Positions 23,790 to 32,274 of a stretch of 64,000 bases of DNA are shown here, piece by piece. This stretch comes from Lachnoclostridium sp. Marseille-P6806 (GTDB lineage: Bacteria > Bacillota > Clostridia > Lachnospirales > Lachnospiraceae): the NCBI RefSeq assembly GCF_900625025.1, contig NZ_LR130578.1, positions 62,001-126,000 of the forward strand, written 5' to 3'. The notes under the pieces were generated by a model. That model had not been told where the DNA came from. It made no database searches and was given only the letters and a program-made list of their open reading frames with translations. The translations under genes and the position numbers were made by a program. How positions within the stretch are numbered: the stretch's first letter is position 1; every line of letters starts with the position of its first letter.

Positions 23790-26700
23790 TTAATTAAACG
23801 GAACTTCTTCATCCAGATTCTCTGGCAAATTCATGCATGAACCAAAATTATCAACACCAGACACAAACCATTCGTAATTGCCAAACTTTTTGATTTCCTC
23901 GATTGCATCATCGCACTTCTTTTGGTAATAAGATTTGTCAATATCATTTTCCAAATGAAGTGTCTTAACTTGATCTGATTCGGCCCATAAATAACCTTTT
24001 GTGCCAGTGGCAGCATAACGTTTTCCCTCATTTACTCGGTAGAGCACACCACCGTTAATCACAGGAGTGAATCTACCAACACGGCCAATAAATTCATCTG
24101 TTTCATTTTGTTCACCCTCATTTTTTACAAGATGTAAAGCACCCTGCTTGACATTGAAAGTCTCACAAAAATCTTCAAATATAATTGGCTCATGCGTAAA
24201 TAAAGATTTAAATACATAGGGGACTGAAAAATATTTTCCAGTAGCTTCCCAAGTTAATGGCGACTCAGGATCGTCTGTATCATGCAATCCAATAAACTGA
24301 GCATCATCTTTCAGACATATACGATTCCATGTATGTTCGACTTCATATGTATAACCATATTGCTTACCAAAATCATCAATATAATTAAGAATCTCGTCTG
24401 TTGGATTAGCAATTTTAATAGAATCAGTTTTAATATGAATAACCTTAAATCTCTTAGCTTCAATTTCATCTTGCAGCATCTTCATAACAAGCGCTCCTCT
24501 AAGAGCGACTATATTATTAATATTTCTTGAGTCCTTTGCTACAAAATAATTACCGGGGCTAGAGGTCATTCCATAGAAAGAATTGAGTACGAGTTTTAAT
24601 GCAGTTGATAGGGCTTTTACAGACCTTTTCTCTGTAAGATATGGTGCTAGCGTACCATTAAACATAGTTTTTACTTTATCAAGTTCCCCATGCTTAATAA
24701 GTATTCTTGCTTCCATTAAATCCACATACCTTGAAGTGTAATCACCAAAAAGATTCAATTCTTTAATAGAATGAGGATGCATTGACGCTACATCCTTTGT
24801 AACAGCGCGCCCATACATACCATAATTGGCATAGACATAGCCTCCACGACCAATGTCAATTCCTCTAAACATGTTATGAAGTGTCCCATTGGTCGTACGG
24901 ACTAAATGGTAGCCGGGAAAATGATTCTTGTTATTGGGTTTTATACCAGTCCAATCATCTCCAAGTACAGCATAGTCTTCCTCGGATATAATCGGCATTT
25001 GGTAATCTTCCGTTGTGTACTGTTTCCCTGTCGTAAAATCTGTATAAGTAAGAACAGGATCTTTTTCATCCCCGAATACAAATTTTGTTGACAGTGAATT
25101 GATCGTGTCGTTGACAGTGCCACCAGCCAAATCAGCAAGCATCTCGATTGCTAAAAACTCATCATGACAACCATCAAAGGTAATTTCTGTGCTAAGTACA
25201 TCATTGTCACAATACTCAGCAACCTTAGTCCACTCCTTTTCAGGAACCGGCAAATTCCAAGGATGATTCCATTCCAAATGCGTTGCGCCAAAATCAATCT
25301 CATACTTCTTCAGCGACTGCTTCTTGGTCACGAAATTATAGACATCCGCATAACTTAAGTTGTATGCAGGAGCAAATGTGGCCTTACTAGAAGTCTCACG
25401 ATCTTTTGCTACAAGTTTTGAACTCAAATTATATAATTCCTCACTTGTATAACCTTGACTTCTTGCATATAACATATGGTTGTCGTACTTTCGATTGTTA
25501 TAGCCTATAATTCGGTACTGAAACAAATTAGTGATTTCATCTGGTGTAGGATTAATCATTCTCACAACAGTTTTATGCTTTGCTTTTGGAATGACTTTCC
25601 TGTTTTCATCAAATTGGTACGGTACATCGTCTTGAAGTTTCCAGTTAACAAGAAAAAGAGCCGGTGTATCCTTTGGAATGTTCTCAGGAATATCTGCTCC
25701 AGCTCTTTTTGCCTGTTCATAACTTGGAAATATTTCACAATCCAAGAATATAATTGGTGCCTCTTTGTATTCGGATGTTTCTATATTCTCTTTTTCATCT
25801 ATATCCTTACTACAAAAATGCATTTGGTTAACTAATTCCATACAGTATTCGGATTTATTTGAAGAGTTAAGTGCAAAGGTAAACACGTCATTCTCCATAT
25901 CCCGAACATCATATGGTTTCTCAGACCGGTATGCCTCGTCCAAAATCTTAAATATAAAATCGCATTCAGGCTTTGTGTGACCATGATGCTTTTTTAATAG
26001 TGCATTTACGATTTGTGCGCGAAGCACTTTCTCATTTTTGAAGCCCTCCCAATCTATCACATCGCTTGCTCCTTCCTTAAGTGGCAATCCGCTTGCTATT
26101 TGAGCAATTGGCAAATTATTGCATTTCGTCAACTTCCTCCTAAGAGCTGACTTTCCATTAAACACTTTTATTTCCACATTATCTCCGTAAATGCGCGATA
26201 ATTCTTCCGGGTTTCCACCTGTGTAAATATAATGAAGATGGATCCCACATCCAGATTTTGACAGTTCAGCGTACGTTGGTGGAAATTTATTTGCAGCTTC
26301 TAAGTTCTTTTCAAAACTCTTTTTACCGTCACCGTCTTTAATGTCAAGATCAACAACAATTAAATTAATTGGAACTCGAACATAATGAATCTTAGAGGTA
26401 TCGAGTTGCTTCAAAGTTGTGGTGCAATTGTCCCATGCATACTTTAAGGGATGGTCTAGATTATCCTGCTCATACTGTGCTGGTGCATCTGAATATAATT
26501 CGTCAAATAGAGAATTTGTGGAATTGAACTCTAGCCATGGGTGAGTGTTGGATGTTTCTGATTCAGGCTTTTTTAAACCGATTTTTTCTGGCTTAAACCC
26601 GCCAAACTTCATATCTTCATAGCTATCAAAATATAATTTAAGTGTGTCTCTAAATTTATACCTTGCTAGTACGTTTTTGAAGTTACACTCAGCTGCATAA

Positions 26701-27881
26701 TCATTATAAAGTTTGTACGCAGCGGCCAGACTGATGCCGTCTTTAAGCAAAATATAATTCTCTTCCACAAAATTCTGAAACGGAGAAGTTCTAGATAACA
26801 TATCCTCTGCAATATAGTGATCGTAGTAATGTCTTCCAAGTTTTTTATAAACTTGTAAACATTTCCAAGCAATGCCGCTTTTTTCAAAAGGTAAATGACC
26901 AATAGAATCATCATACTCTACAGCAGAGAGCTTGTTACCTGTTGGACGAACATCAATCAATCTACGATTCATCCCCGAATTGGGACTCATTTGAACTGGC
27001 TCATTTGATCCAACAATGAGCAGACAGTTTGGTTTGGTGTTAAATGGTCTTTCAAATTTAGCATTTACTCTGATAGACTCATGCGAGATGATTTTATTTA
27101 ACGTTGTTTTAGATGTTATTATGTTCATTTCTGCATCATCATCGTAGCAAAGCACTGCATCTTTTGAAAGAAAATCCGTTCCGAAACTATCATGTCCTAT
27201 GAGATTATTAGCCTCAAATTTTACAACATATCCAGTTTCATAGCCGCCAAACAAATTATCTGCAATTACTTTTCCAATTATTGTAGATTTACCAGTTCCG
27301 GGTTCACCATAAAAAACAAGCATTTTTTGGATCTTTGACTGATCACCAGCAATAAGGCACCCTATAAACCATTCCCATTTTTCTTGCTCTGACGGCAAAT
27401 ATAATCTCTCGCAAAGCTTATCGTAATAAGGCGTCGGTGTGTCCTGTAATGGGTAATCTAATTTAAACGTGGCATAGTCTGTTGCTTTTACTTCTGTGTT
27501 TGAGAATATAATTTTCTGATTTAGCTTAAATTTATCGCTCCATACAGGCCGGTAATCTCTCTCACAGAAGTTATGCCACGTTTTAATTAAATTATTTGAC
27601 GTATCAGAAAGGCGCCTCACAATTGGCCCATGTTCCTGATCATCCATTAGAGCAGTGTTGTCATTTTCTCGGACCCATTTTTCAACCTGTTCGTCGATTA
27701 GAGAAGTGGCTCTGGAATCGTCCATTTCCCATAATCCACTATCGTAATCGTAAATTGCGTAGAATTTACCACCACGAATAATCAGATCTTTAATGTTGCT
27801 TTTTATTACATAGCAAGGAGTATACACATTTCTTTGAAGCTTATTATCCCACTTTTTTTGTACTTTCAAAAAATCATACAT
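23790..27881 (-). CDS. SF3 helicase / primase-like / family B DNA polymerase fusion
   Basis: A 1363-residue polypeptide. Residues 185-310 form an AAA+ SF3 (D5-like) helicase: Walker A YGEPGTGKST (191-200), Walker B VLCYDDDAE (243-251), LLIVGSNEPVQMSPNSGMNRR. Residues 500-600 have archaeo-eukaryotic primase-like motifs: VVDLDIKD (509-516), SKSGCGIHLHY (541-551), VEIKVFNG (569-576). From about 705 comes a proofreading exonuclease (FLDCEIFP 712-719; IGYNNRKYDNHML 791-803; YCDNDVLST 890-898) and a family B polymerase (KDVASMHP 1029-1036; KLVLNSFYG 1096-1104; IKTDSIKI 1150-1157). Thus unwinding, priming and copying may sit in one chain. The domain order, helicase then primase, is reversed from the usual primase-helicase order. 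The C-terminus is EEVPFN. Confidence 0.85.
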   Translation of the reverse strand: MYDFLKVQKKWDNKLQRNVYTPCYVIKSNIKDLIIRGGKFYAIYDYDSGLWEMDDSRATSLIDEQVEKWVRENDNTALMDDQEHGPIVRRLSDTSNNLIKTWHNFCERDYRPVWSDKFKLNQKIIFSNTEVKATDYATFKLDYPLQDTPTPYYDKLCERLYLPSEQEKWEWFIGCLIAGDQSKIQKMLVFYGEPGTGKSTIIGKVIADNLFGGYETGYVVKFEANNLIGHDSFGTDFLSKDAVLCYDDDAEMNIITSKTTLNKIISHESIRVNAKFERPFNTKPNCLLIVGSNEPVQMSPNSGMNRRLIDVRPTGNKLSAVEYDDSIGHLPFEKSGIAWKCLQVYKKLGRHYYDHYIAEDMLSRTSPFQNFVEENYILLKDGISLAAAYKLYNDYAAECNFKNVLARYKFRDTLKLYFDSYEDMKFGGFKPEKIGLKKPESETSNTHPWLEFNSTNSLFDELYSDAPAQYEQDNLDHPLKYAWDNCTTTLKQLDTSKIHYVRVPINLIVVDLDIKDGDGKKSFEKNLEAANKFPPTYAELSKSGCGIHLHYIYTGGNPEELSRIYGDNVEIKVFNGKSALRRKLTKCNNLPIAQIASGLPLKEGASDVIDWEGFKNEKVLRAQIVNALLKKHHGHTKPECDFIFKILDEAYRSEKPYDVRDMENDVFTFALNSSNKSEYCMELVNQMHFCSKDIDEKENIETSEYKEAPIIFLDCEIFPSYEQAKRAGADIPENIPKDTPALFLVNWKLQDDVPYQFDENRKVIPKAKHKTVVRMINPTPDEITNLFQYRIIGYNNRKYDNHMLYARSQGYTSEELYNLSSKLVAKDRETSSKATFAPAYNLSYADVYNFVTKKQSLKKYEIDFGATHLEWNHPWNLPVPEKEWTKVAEYCDNDVLSTEITFDGCHDEFLAIEMLADLAGGTVNDTINSLSTKFVFGDEKDPVLTYTDFTTGKQYTTEDYQMPIISEEDYAVLGDDWTGIKPNNKNHFPGYHLVRTTNGTLHNMFRGIDIGRGGYVYANYGMYGRAVTKDVASMHPHSIKELNLFGDYTSRYVDLMEARILIKHGELDKVKTMFNGTLAPYLTEKRSVKALSTALKLVLNSFYGMTSSPGNYFVAKDSRNINNIVALRGALVMKMLQDEIEAKRFKVIHIKTDSIKIANPTDEILNYIDDFGKQYGYTYEVEHTWNRICLKDDAQFIGLHDTDDPESPLTWEATGKYFSVPYVFKSLFTHEPIIFEDFCETFNVKQGALHLVKNEGEQNETDEFIGRVGRFTPVINGGVLYRVNEGKRYAATGTKGYLWAESDQVKTLHLENDIDKSYYQKKCDDAIEEIKKFGNYEWFVSGVDNFGSCMNLPENLDEEVPFN

Positions 27882-27904
27882 GGGCTATTACTCCTTTACT
27901 CCTA

Positions 27905-28096
27905 TTATTTTGCGTGTACTCCCTGAATGTATTTAAGAGCAAACTTTTCGCACTTTACAATAATATCTACACAATCAGGTCGCTTAAAGGGCCCTTCATT
28001 ATGCTCATCGGTCCATTTATGCAGATCCATTTCATACTTTCTTGCATCATCTTCAAACTTGCAAATTCCCTCATGCCTGCACTTATCACAATTCAT
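27905..28096 (-). CDS. Small cysteine-rich protein
   Basis: A 63-residue protein starting MNCDKCRHEGICKFEDD, with CxxC-x5-C and a later DIIVKCEKF, a probable zinc-binding knuckle. Similar small Cys-rich proteins are common beside phage replication genes. Function unknown. Confidence 0.55.
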   Translation of the reverse strand: MNCDKCRHEGICKFEDDARKYEMDLHKWTDEHNEGPFKRPDCVDIIVKCEKFALKYIQGVHAK

Positions 28097-28110
28097 AATA
28101 TAACTCTCCT

Positions 28111-28623
28111 TTAATCAAATAAGTCACGATCCAACGGATAATGATAATCAATATATCTTGTCATCTGGCCCCAAATATCAAGTGTTAACATATTAGCGCC
28201 CGGCACAACTCCAAACACTGAGCCGTCCCCATCGGGCATATATCTTCTGTCAAGCCAACGATTTAAAATATAATTGACTTCATCCTCATTGAAATACCGG
28301 TCACTGTAATCATCCAGAGCCAAGTTCCCAAGCAGCTCATCTAAGAACTCTTCTGGGGTCTTAAGACCCGTCTGATACACAAGGTCAATTGATAAGCCAA
28401 TAAGCATTTCCAAAACAGAACAGGGGCCATCAGCCACATCCGACTGATAAACCCCTGCTTCAAATGCATATGCATCTCGAAGTTTTAACCCAGCATACGC
28501 CCGGTTTTCATCAAGAACCATTTGGTACCTGAAACCAACATCATGCAGATGTGCCAATAACTTTGTATAGCCCGGTATTCCATATGTTTTTATTAACCAA
28601 TCAAGATAATCATTCGTCATCAT
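28111..28623 (-). CDS. Conserved hypothetical phage protein
   Basis: A 170-residue soluble acidic protein. It has the phrase LLAHLHDVGFRYQMVLDENRAYAGLKLR and a C-terminal FNEDEVNYILNRWLDRRYMPDGDGS. Such proteins are seen in gut phages but no function is assigned. The start (MM) overlaps the end of the next gene at 28620-28623. Confidence 0.6.
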   Translation of the reverse strand: MMTNDYLDWLIKTYGIPGYTKLLAHLHDVGFRYQMVLDENRAYAGLKLRDAYAFEAGVYQSDVADGPCSVLEMLIGLSIDLVYQTGLKTPEEFLDELLGNLALDDYSDRYFNEDEVNYILNRWLDRRYMPDGDGSVFGVVPGANMLTLDIWGQMTRYIDYHYPLDRDLFD

Positions 28624-29213
28624 TCATATGAATCCTCTTCCTCGGGAATTGGGCCGTAATCTCCAAAATGATCATAGTAGCTGCAATCATATCTAACTAC
28701 CTTATAATCGATCTCAAGTTTATTATTACGAACCCATATATGACCTTTCCAATCATAACTAAAGAGCTTATCCCCAAGCACGTCGTCTACATCAACAAAA
28801 TCACCGTCTTCAGTTGATACAACATCGTCGTAAGAGAAATAATTCAAAATCTCCTGACGATAGGCAATATCGGGATATTCTTTATCGATTGGTTCATTTC
28901 CAAGAAGATAGATTCGATCTCCTTTCTTTTTCTTATAAGTTATATATAGCTCATTTAGTGCATCAGACTCATCATCAGATTCAGAAGTCTCAACGTCTTC
29001 GTCCTCTTCCGGGCCATACCCTTCTTCTGCAATAATATCGTGGTATGTCTGCTTGTCTTCGTCACTAATCGGTTCGGCGTCATTTTCCTCCAGATTAAGC
29101 AGATCATTCTTCAGCTGGTCAATTTCTTTCTTTTTAATTTCATAACACACTGCAAACCCAAGAACTCCACCAGCTATCAGACCAATTAATCCTGCTATGA
29201 TTTCATTTCTCAT
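28620..29213 (-). CDS. N-anchored acidic membrane protein
   Basis: A 197-residue protein with one N-terminal transmembrane helix (about 5-25, IAGLIGLIAGGVLGFAVCYEI), a very acidic linker (EEDEDVETSESDDESD) and a C-terminal aromatic-rich domain (FSYDWKGHIWVRNNKLEIDYKVV). Overlaps its neighbours at both ends by 4 bases. It opens the membrane-protein array at 28.6-37.4 kb. Confidence 0.65.
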   Translation of the reverse strand: MRNEIIAGLIGLIAGGVLGFAVCYEIKKKEIDQLKNDLLNLEENDAEPISDEDKQTYHDIIAEEGYGPEEDEDVETSESDDESDALNELYITYKKKKGDRIYLLGNEPIDKEYPDIAYRQEILNYFSYDDVVSTEDGDFVDVDDVLGDKLFSYDWKGHIWVRNNKLEIDYKVVRYDCSYYDHFGDYGPIPEEEDSYE

Positions 29214-29674
29214 GCTGTAGCTACCTCCTCAATTTTAAAGGCACGATTAATATTAAATTCCGGAGCTCTGTACTTCATAGGATCTCCAGTTTTACTTGCT
29301 TTTAATGCCAGTCTAAATGATTCATCCCATGACTCTTTCCATCCCTGATCGTATGCATTATTCTCAATGCGTTCAAGTCGACCCAAGATTTCGTTGTTCT
29401 GCTTTGTTCCTTTAATATAAGATCCAATTTCAATAGCACCTGCTACAATACCAATAAGAGTTGACGCCGCTTCGACCTGCTCTTTATGATCAATCACCCA
29501 CATAAGAATTTCAAGAACTTTCTTTTTTGTGCCCTCTTTGATCGACTTCAGAACACTTTTATCTTCAGTCTCTTCAGTAGTGACGGTCGCATATTTCTTA
29601 TTATGTTTTGCAACAGCGACTGCTCCAGCCACAACAGCAGTTCCACAAATAATACCAACAATAATTCTGAACAT
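29210..29674 (-). CDS. Small membrane protein with two hydrophobic segments
   Basis: A 154-residue protein with an N-terminal helix (FRIIVGIICGTAVVAGAVAVA), a basic segment, a second hydrophobic segment (AASTLIGIVAGAIEIGSYI) and a coiled-coil-like region (NNEILGRLERIENNAY). No family recognised. It is coupled to the next gene by an ATGA-type overlap. Confidence 0.6.
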   Translation of the reverse strand: MFRIIVGIICGTAVVAGAVAVAKHNKKYATVTTEETEDKSVLKSIKEGTKKKVLEILMWVIDHKEQVEAASTLIGIVAGAIEIGSYIKGTKQNNEILGRLERIENNAYDQGWKESWDESFRLALKASKTGDPMKYRAPEFNINRAFKIEEVATA

Positions 29675-29702
29675 ATATCTATCCTCCTATTAAATATAAT
29701 TG

Positions 29703-30647
29703 TCAAATAGCCCTAAGGTTTACAAACTTAAATAGATCATCATCTGCAGGTCTTCCATCAGAATACTGAAGAACAATCATGTAAGACGGTTCTTCTTCAT
29801 TGCGAAATGCCACTGCTGCAGGATTATTTCTTTCTATGCCGAAACTAATCTTATTCGTTGATCCATCGACATTCTTGTAATGAAACCCAGCGCACTGGCC
29901 AGCCATTGTCATATCAGAAGCATCACCGCCAATAAGCTTCCAGATGTCATTTTCAAAGATAAAGCCATCCTGCTCAAGCGTCCTATTGGCAGCTGTAAGG
30001 CCTCTTTCAAGAAAATACATGTTTCGTTTCGGGTCTTTAGTCCAGTTAATATTATGCTCGTCAAAAATATAACTATGCGGTATATAGATACTATCCGCAT
30101 TTTCATGAACTGGAATCGTTGTTTCGATAATCGTTCCATCTTTCTTTACCTCAACGGTTTTCATACAGCCACCGGTAAGATATTCATAGTCTTTTTCTTC
30201 GCCAAGATCCTCTATTACTCTCTTGCGATACTGAGCGTATGAGGCAGACGTCGCTGCAAGACTTGCACTAACGGCCTTCAACTGATTTGTAATAGTTGCA
30301 TGGGAAAGTCCAAACATCGTGATGCCGATAGCCATCAAACCAGCGGCTTTCCACATCGCCTTAGTGTATGCTACTGCGTCATCTTTAATACAATTGCGAA
30401 TATAATACCCCTTTGTCATTTCAAGTCCGGGCCAACTGTCTTCATCATTATCTGTCTCTTCGATAAATCGCTTCTGTGCCTCAACTTCATTGTTCACATC
30501 TGCAATATCATTTGCAGACTTTACAAACATTACTACGCCAGCAACAACGGCTACTGTTCCAGCAACAAACTCAATTGTGCTCGCGTGTTTCTTTAAAAGC
30601 AGACCGCATGTGTTTGCGGCTCTTGTTATAGTATTAAAATTCATCAT
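29703..30647 (-). CDS. DUF6353-like membrane protein
   Basis: About 314 residues; the ATG at 30647 has AAGGAG upstream. Two membrane segments (TIEFVAGTVAVVAGVVMFV near 25-43 and MWKAAGLMAIGITMFGLSHA near 100-120) are followed by a helix (LKAVSASLAATSASYAQYRKRV) and a C-terminal soluble domain. This is the DUF6353 arrangement, first of three such genes in the array. Function is unknown. Confidence 0.65.
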   Translation of the reverse strand: MMNFNTITRAANTCGLLLKKHASTIEFVAGTVAVVAGVVMFVKSANDIADVNNEVEAQKRFIEETDNDEDSWPGLEMTKGYYIRNCIKDDAVAYTKAMWKAAGLMAIGITMFGLSHATITNQLKAVSASLAATSASYAQYRKRVIEDLGEEKDYEYLTGGCMKTVEVKKDGTIIETTIPVHENADSIYIPHSYIFDEHNINWTKDPKRNMYFLERGLTAANRTLEQDGFIFENDIWKLIGGDASDMTMAGQCAGFHYKNVDGSTNKISFGIERNNPAAVAFRNEEEPSYMIVLQYSDGRPADDDLFKFVNLRAI

Positions 30648-31155
30648 TCTTCTCCTTATTATCAAGTTCGGTTATATTGGTATTACTAGACACTCTATCA
30701 TCGCCACATACTACGGCATGATCACGCACCCAAGCACCATTACGTACTACGGCATGATCACATACTGAAATGTCGCCACATACTACGGCATGATCACATA
30801 CTACGGCATGATCACATACTACGGCATGATCATATACTACGGCATGATTACGTACTACGGCATGATCACGTACTACGGCATGATCACATACTACGGCATG
30901 ATCACATACTACGGCATGATCACGTACTACGGCATGATCACGTACCCAAGCACCATCAAATACCAAAGCACCATCAAACACCCAAGCATTACCCGCATGA
31001 TTTAAATTATTTTCCTTTTCGATGAAACCACCCAGTTCGTTAGTTTTAACAAGGATATCGCCGTCTATGCCATATATATTTCTAACAGCTTTAATACGAT
31101 GAAGTACCGTTCCAGCAACTTCAATAATTTCATCTGTAAAAGTGTATTTTTTCAT
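30634..31155 (-). CDS. Hexapeptide-repeat (beta-helix type) protein
   Basis: A 173-residue protein. The N-terminal 60 residues (KKYTFTDEIIEVAGTVLHRIKA...GDILVKTNELGGFIEKENNL) are a conserved leader seen in phage repeat proteins. Residues about 60-150 are around 15 six-residue units dominated by (R/C)DHAVV, which would stack as a left-handed beta helix. Eleven units end in HAVV. The coding repeat is nearly perfect at DNA level. Function unknown; relatives with this leader occur in many gut phages. Confidence 0.75.
   Translation of the reverse strand: MKKYTFTDEIIEVAGTVLHRIKAVRNIYGIDGDILVKTNELGGFIEKENNLNHAGNAWVFDGALVFDGAWVRDHAVVRDHAVVCDHAVVCDHAVVRDHAVVRNHAVVYDHAVVCDHAVVCDHAVVCGDISVCDHAVVRNGAWVRDHAVVCGDDRVSSNTNITELDNKEKNDEF
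30703..30960. repeat. 18-bp tandem repeat array
   Basis: Eleven or more copies of an 18-base unit (plus-strand core CATACTACGGCATGATCA) encode the (R/C)DHAVV units. Almost all variation is at one or two codon positions that decide Arg, Cys, Tyr or Asn; the rest is identical, which implies recent expansion or homogenisation. Copy number is likely to vary between strains. Confidence 0.9.
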
Positions 31156-31184
31156 AGTATGTTTTACTCCTTTATAAACTGTTT

Positions 31185-31763
31185 TTAAACATTAGTAACA
31201 TCAATAGGCTTCGCAAGGTCAAGTATATATTCTCCCCTATGCTCCCCCGTGTACTCTTTGTGATAACCAATACCATTCGGGTCAACCCAGCCAAATTTAT
31301 AATCTTGAAAAGTTGTCTGGATTTTTGGAGTGACCATCTCATAAAGGTCAGCTACTTTACATTTGCCATACTGCGAAATATTATCCCGCATTGTGTTTGT
31401 TATGAGCCGGGCATCTTCTTCACTTTGCACCCAAATATATTTAACTTCAGTAGATGATCGTTTTCCTATGCTATTGGACACAGTGGAAGATACCGATATA
31501 TTTTGTGGTTTTGTATAAAATGTACTGTAACCTGTATGCCCAGAAGATGACTGCTGCGGTCGGTCCTCTCCATAAATTGCCTGATTAATAGCGCCTTGAA
31601 TTGCGTCACCAATCATTGACGTCAAACCAGCTAATGCATCATGTATAACATCTTTTGACTTCGGAACAATATAATCCTCCATAACTTTTTTACCGATGTC
31701 ATTAACCGGTGAATGGTTTTTTGAGGTCGCCTTAATAATCGGCTTATTATTTGTTTCCTCCAT
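31185..31763 (-). CDS. Conserved hypothetical phage protein
   Basis: A 192-residue protein; the ATG at 31763 follows GGAGG and is preferred over a start at 31808 inside a terminator. The C-terminal half has EVKYIWVQSEEDARLITNTMRDNISQYGKCKVADLYEMVTP...YKFGWVDP, a pattern common in Lachnospiraceae phage proteins of unknown function. The middle (LTSMIGDAIQGAINQAI) is amphipathic. Confidence 0.65.
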   Translation of the reverse strand: MEETNNKPIIKATSKNHSPVNDIGKKVMEDYIVPKSKDVIHDALAGLTSMIGDAIQGAINQAIYGEDRPQQSSSGHTGYSTFYTKPQNISVSSTVSNSIGKRSSTEVKYIWVQSEEDARLITNTMRDNISQYGKCKVADLYEMVTPKIQTTFQDYKFGWVDPNGIGYHKEYTGEHRGEYILDLAKPIDVTNV

Positions 31764-31773
31764 AGAATCCTCC

Positions 31774-31825
31774 AAAAATAAAGAGATTAGAGTCTCAGAA
31801 TTATTCATTCCGAGACCCCAATCTC
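31774..31825 (-). terminator. Terminator between small membrane-protein gene and 31763 gene
   Basis: A long hairpin, GAGATT...AATCTC with inner GTCTC/GAGAC (31783-31825), followed by TTTATTTTT on the minus strand; the ribosome binding site of the next gene begins right after. Confidence 0.85.
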
Positions 31826-31841
31826 TAACAGTTAATAATTT

Positions 31842-32153
31842 TTAGATTTCAGCGACATTAGTCGCGTCTTCTGCTGCCGTCTCAATTGATTCCAACTCAG
31901 AATCAAGCTGCAGATCATCTTCGGGAAGTTCATCAAAAGAACTTGTTTCCGATCTTTTGGATCTACTCAGCCCAAAAGCCACGCAACCAACTGCAAGACT
32001 ACCAATTCCGATAATCTTTGCTGCCTTTGCTGCCTTTGGATGCTTAGTTCCAAAATCTTTAACCTTTTCTTTCAGACTTCTTTTCTCCTCAGACTTCACA
32101 ACCGTCTTCTTTCCATTGTCATCAACATCAACAACCTCGATGTAACGCTTCAT
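31842..32153 (-). CDS. Small single-span membrane protein
   Basis: A 103-residue protein: a basic N-terminal region (EEKRSLKEKVKDFGTKHPKAAKAAK), one short membrane segment (IIGIGSLAVGCVAFGL) and an acidic C-terminus (ELPEDDLQLDSELESIETAAED). Unknown function; leader contains the ATTAATGAAA sequence shared with other genes in the array. Confidence 0.55.
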   Translation of the reverse strand: MKRYIEVVDVDDNGKKTVVKSEEKRSLKEKVKDFGTKHPKAAKAAKIIGIGSLAVGCVAFGLSRSKRSETSSFDELPEDDLQLDSELESIETAAEDATNVAEI

Positions 32154-32274
32154 AATTTTGCCTCCTTTTGGCTAAAAAATATGTTATCTGTTTCATTAAT
32201 AGGGTTGAAATTTTCGCTAATATAATGGCTCTTCATCATACCAATATCCAATCCGTTCCTCTGCATAAGGCAGT

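Noticed and set aside
30703..30960. Possible diversity-generating retroelement target
   Set aside because: No reverse transcriptase or template repeat is seen, and the changes are not limited to adenines.
30703..31005. Regular repeats resembling a CRISPR array
   Set aside because: The unit is 18 bases with no spacers, keeps one reading frame and encodes hexapeptide units; no cas genes are near.
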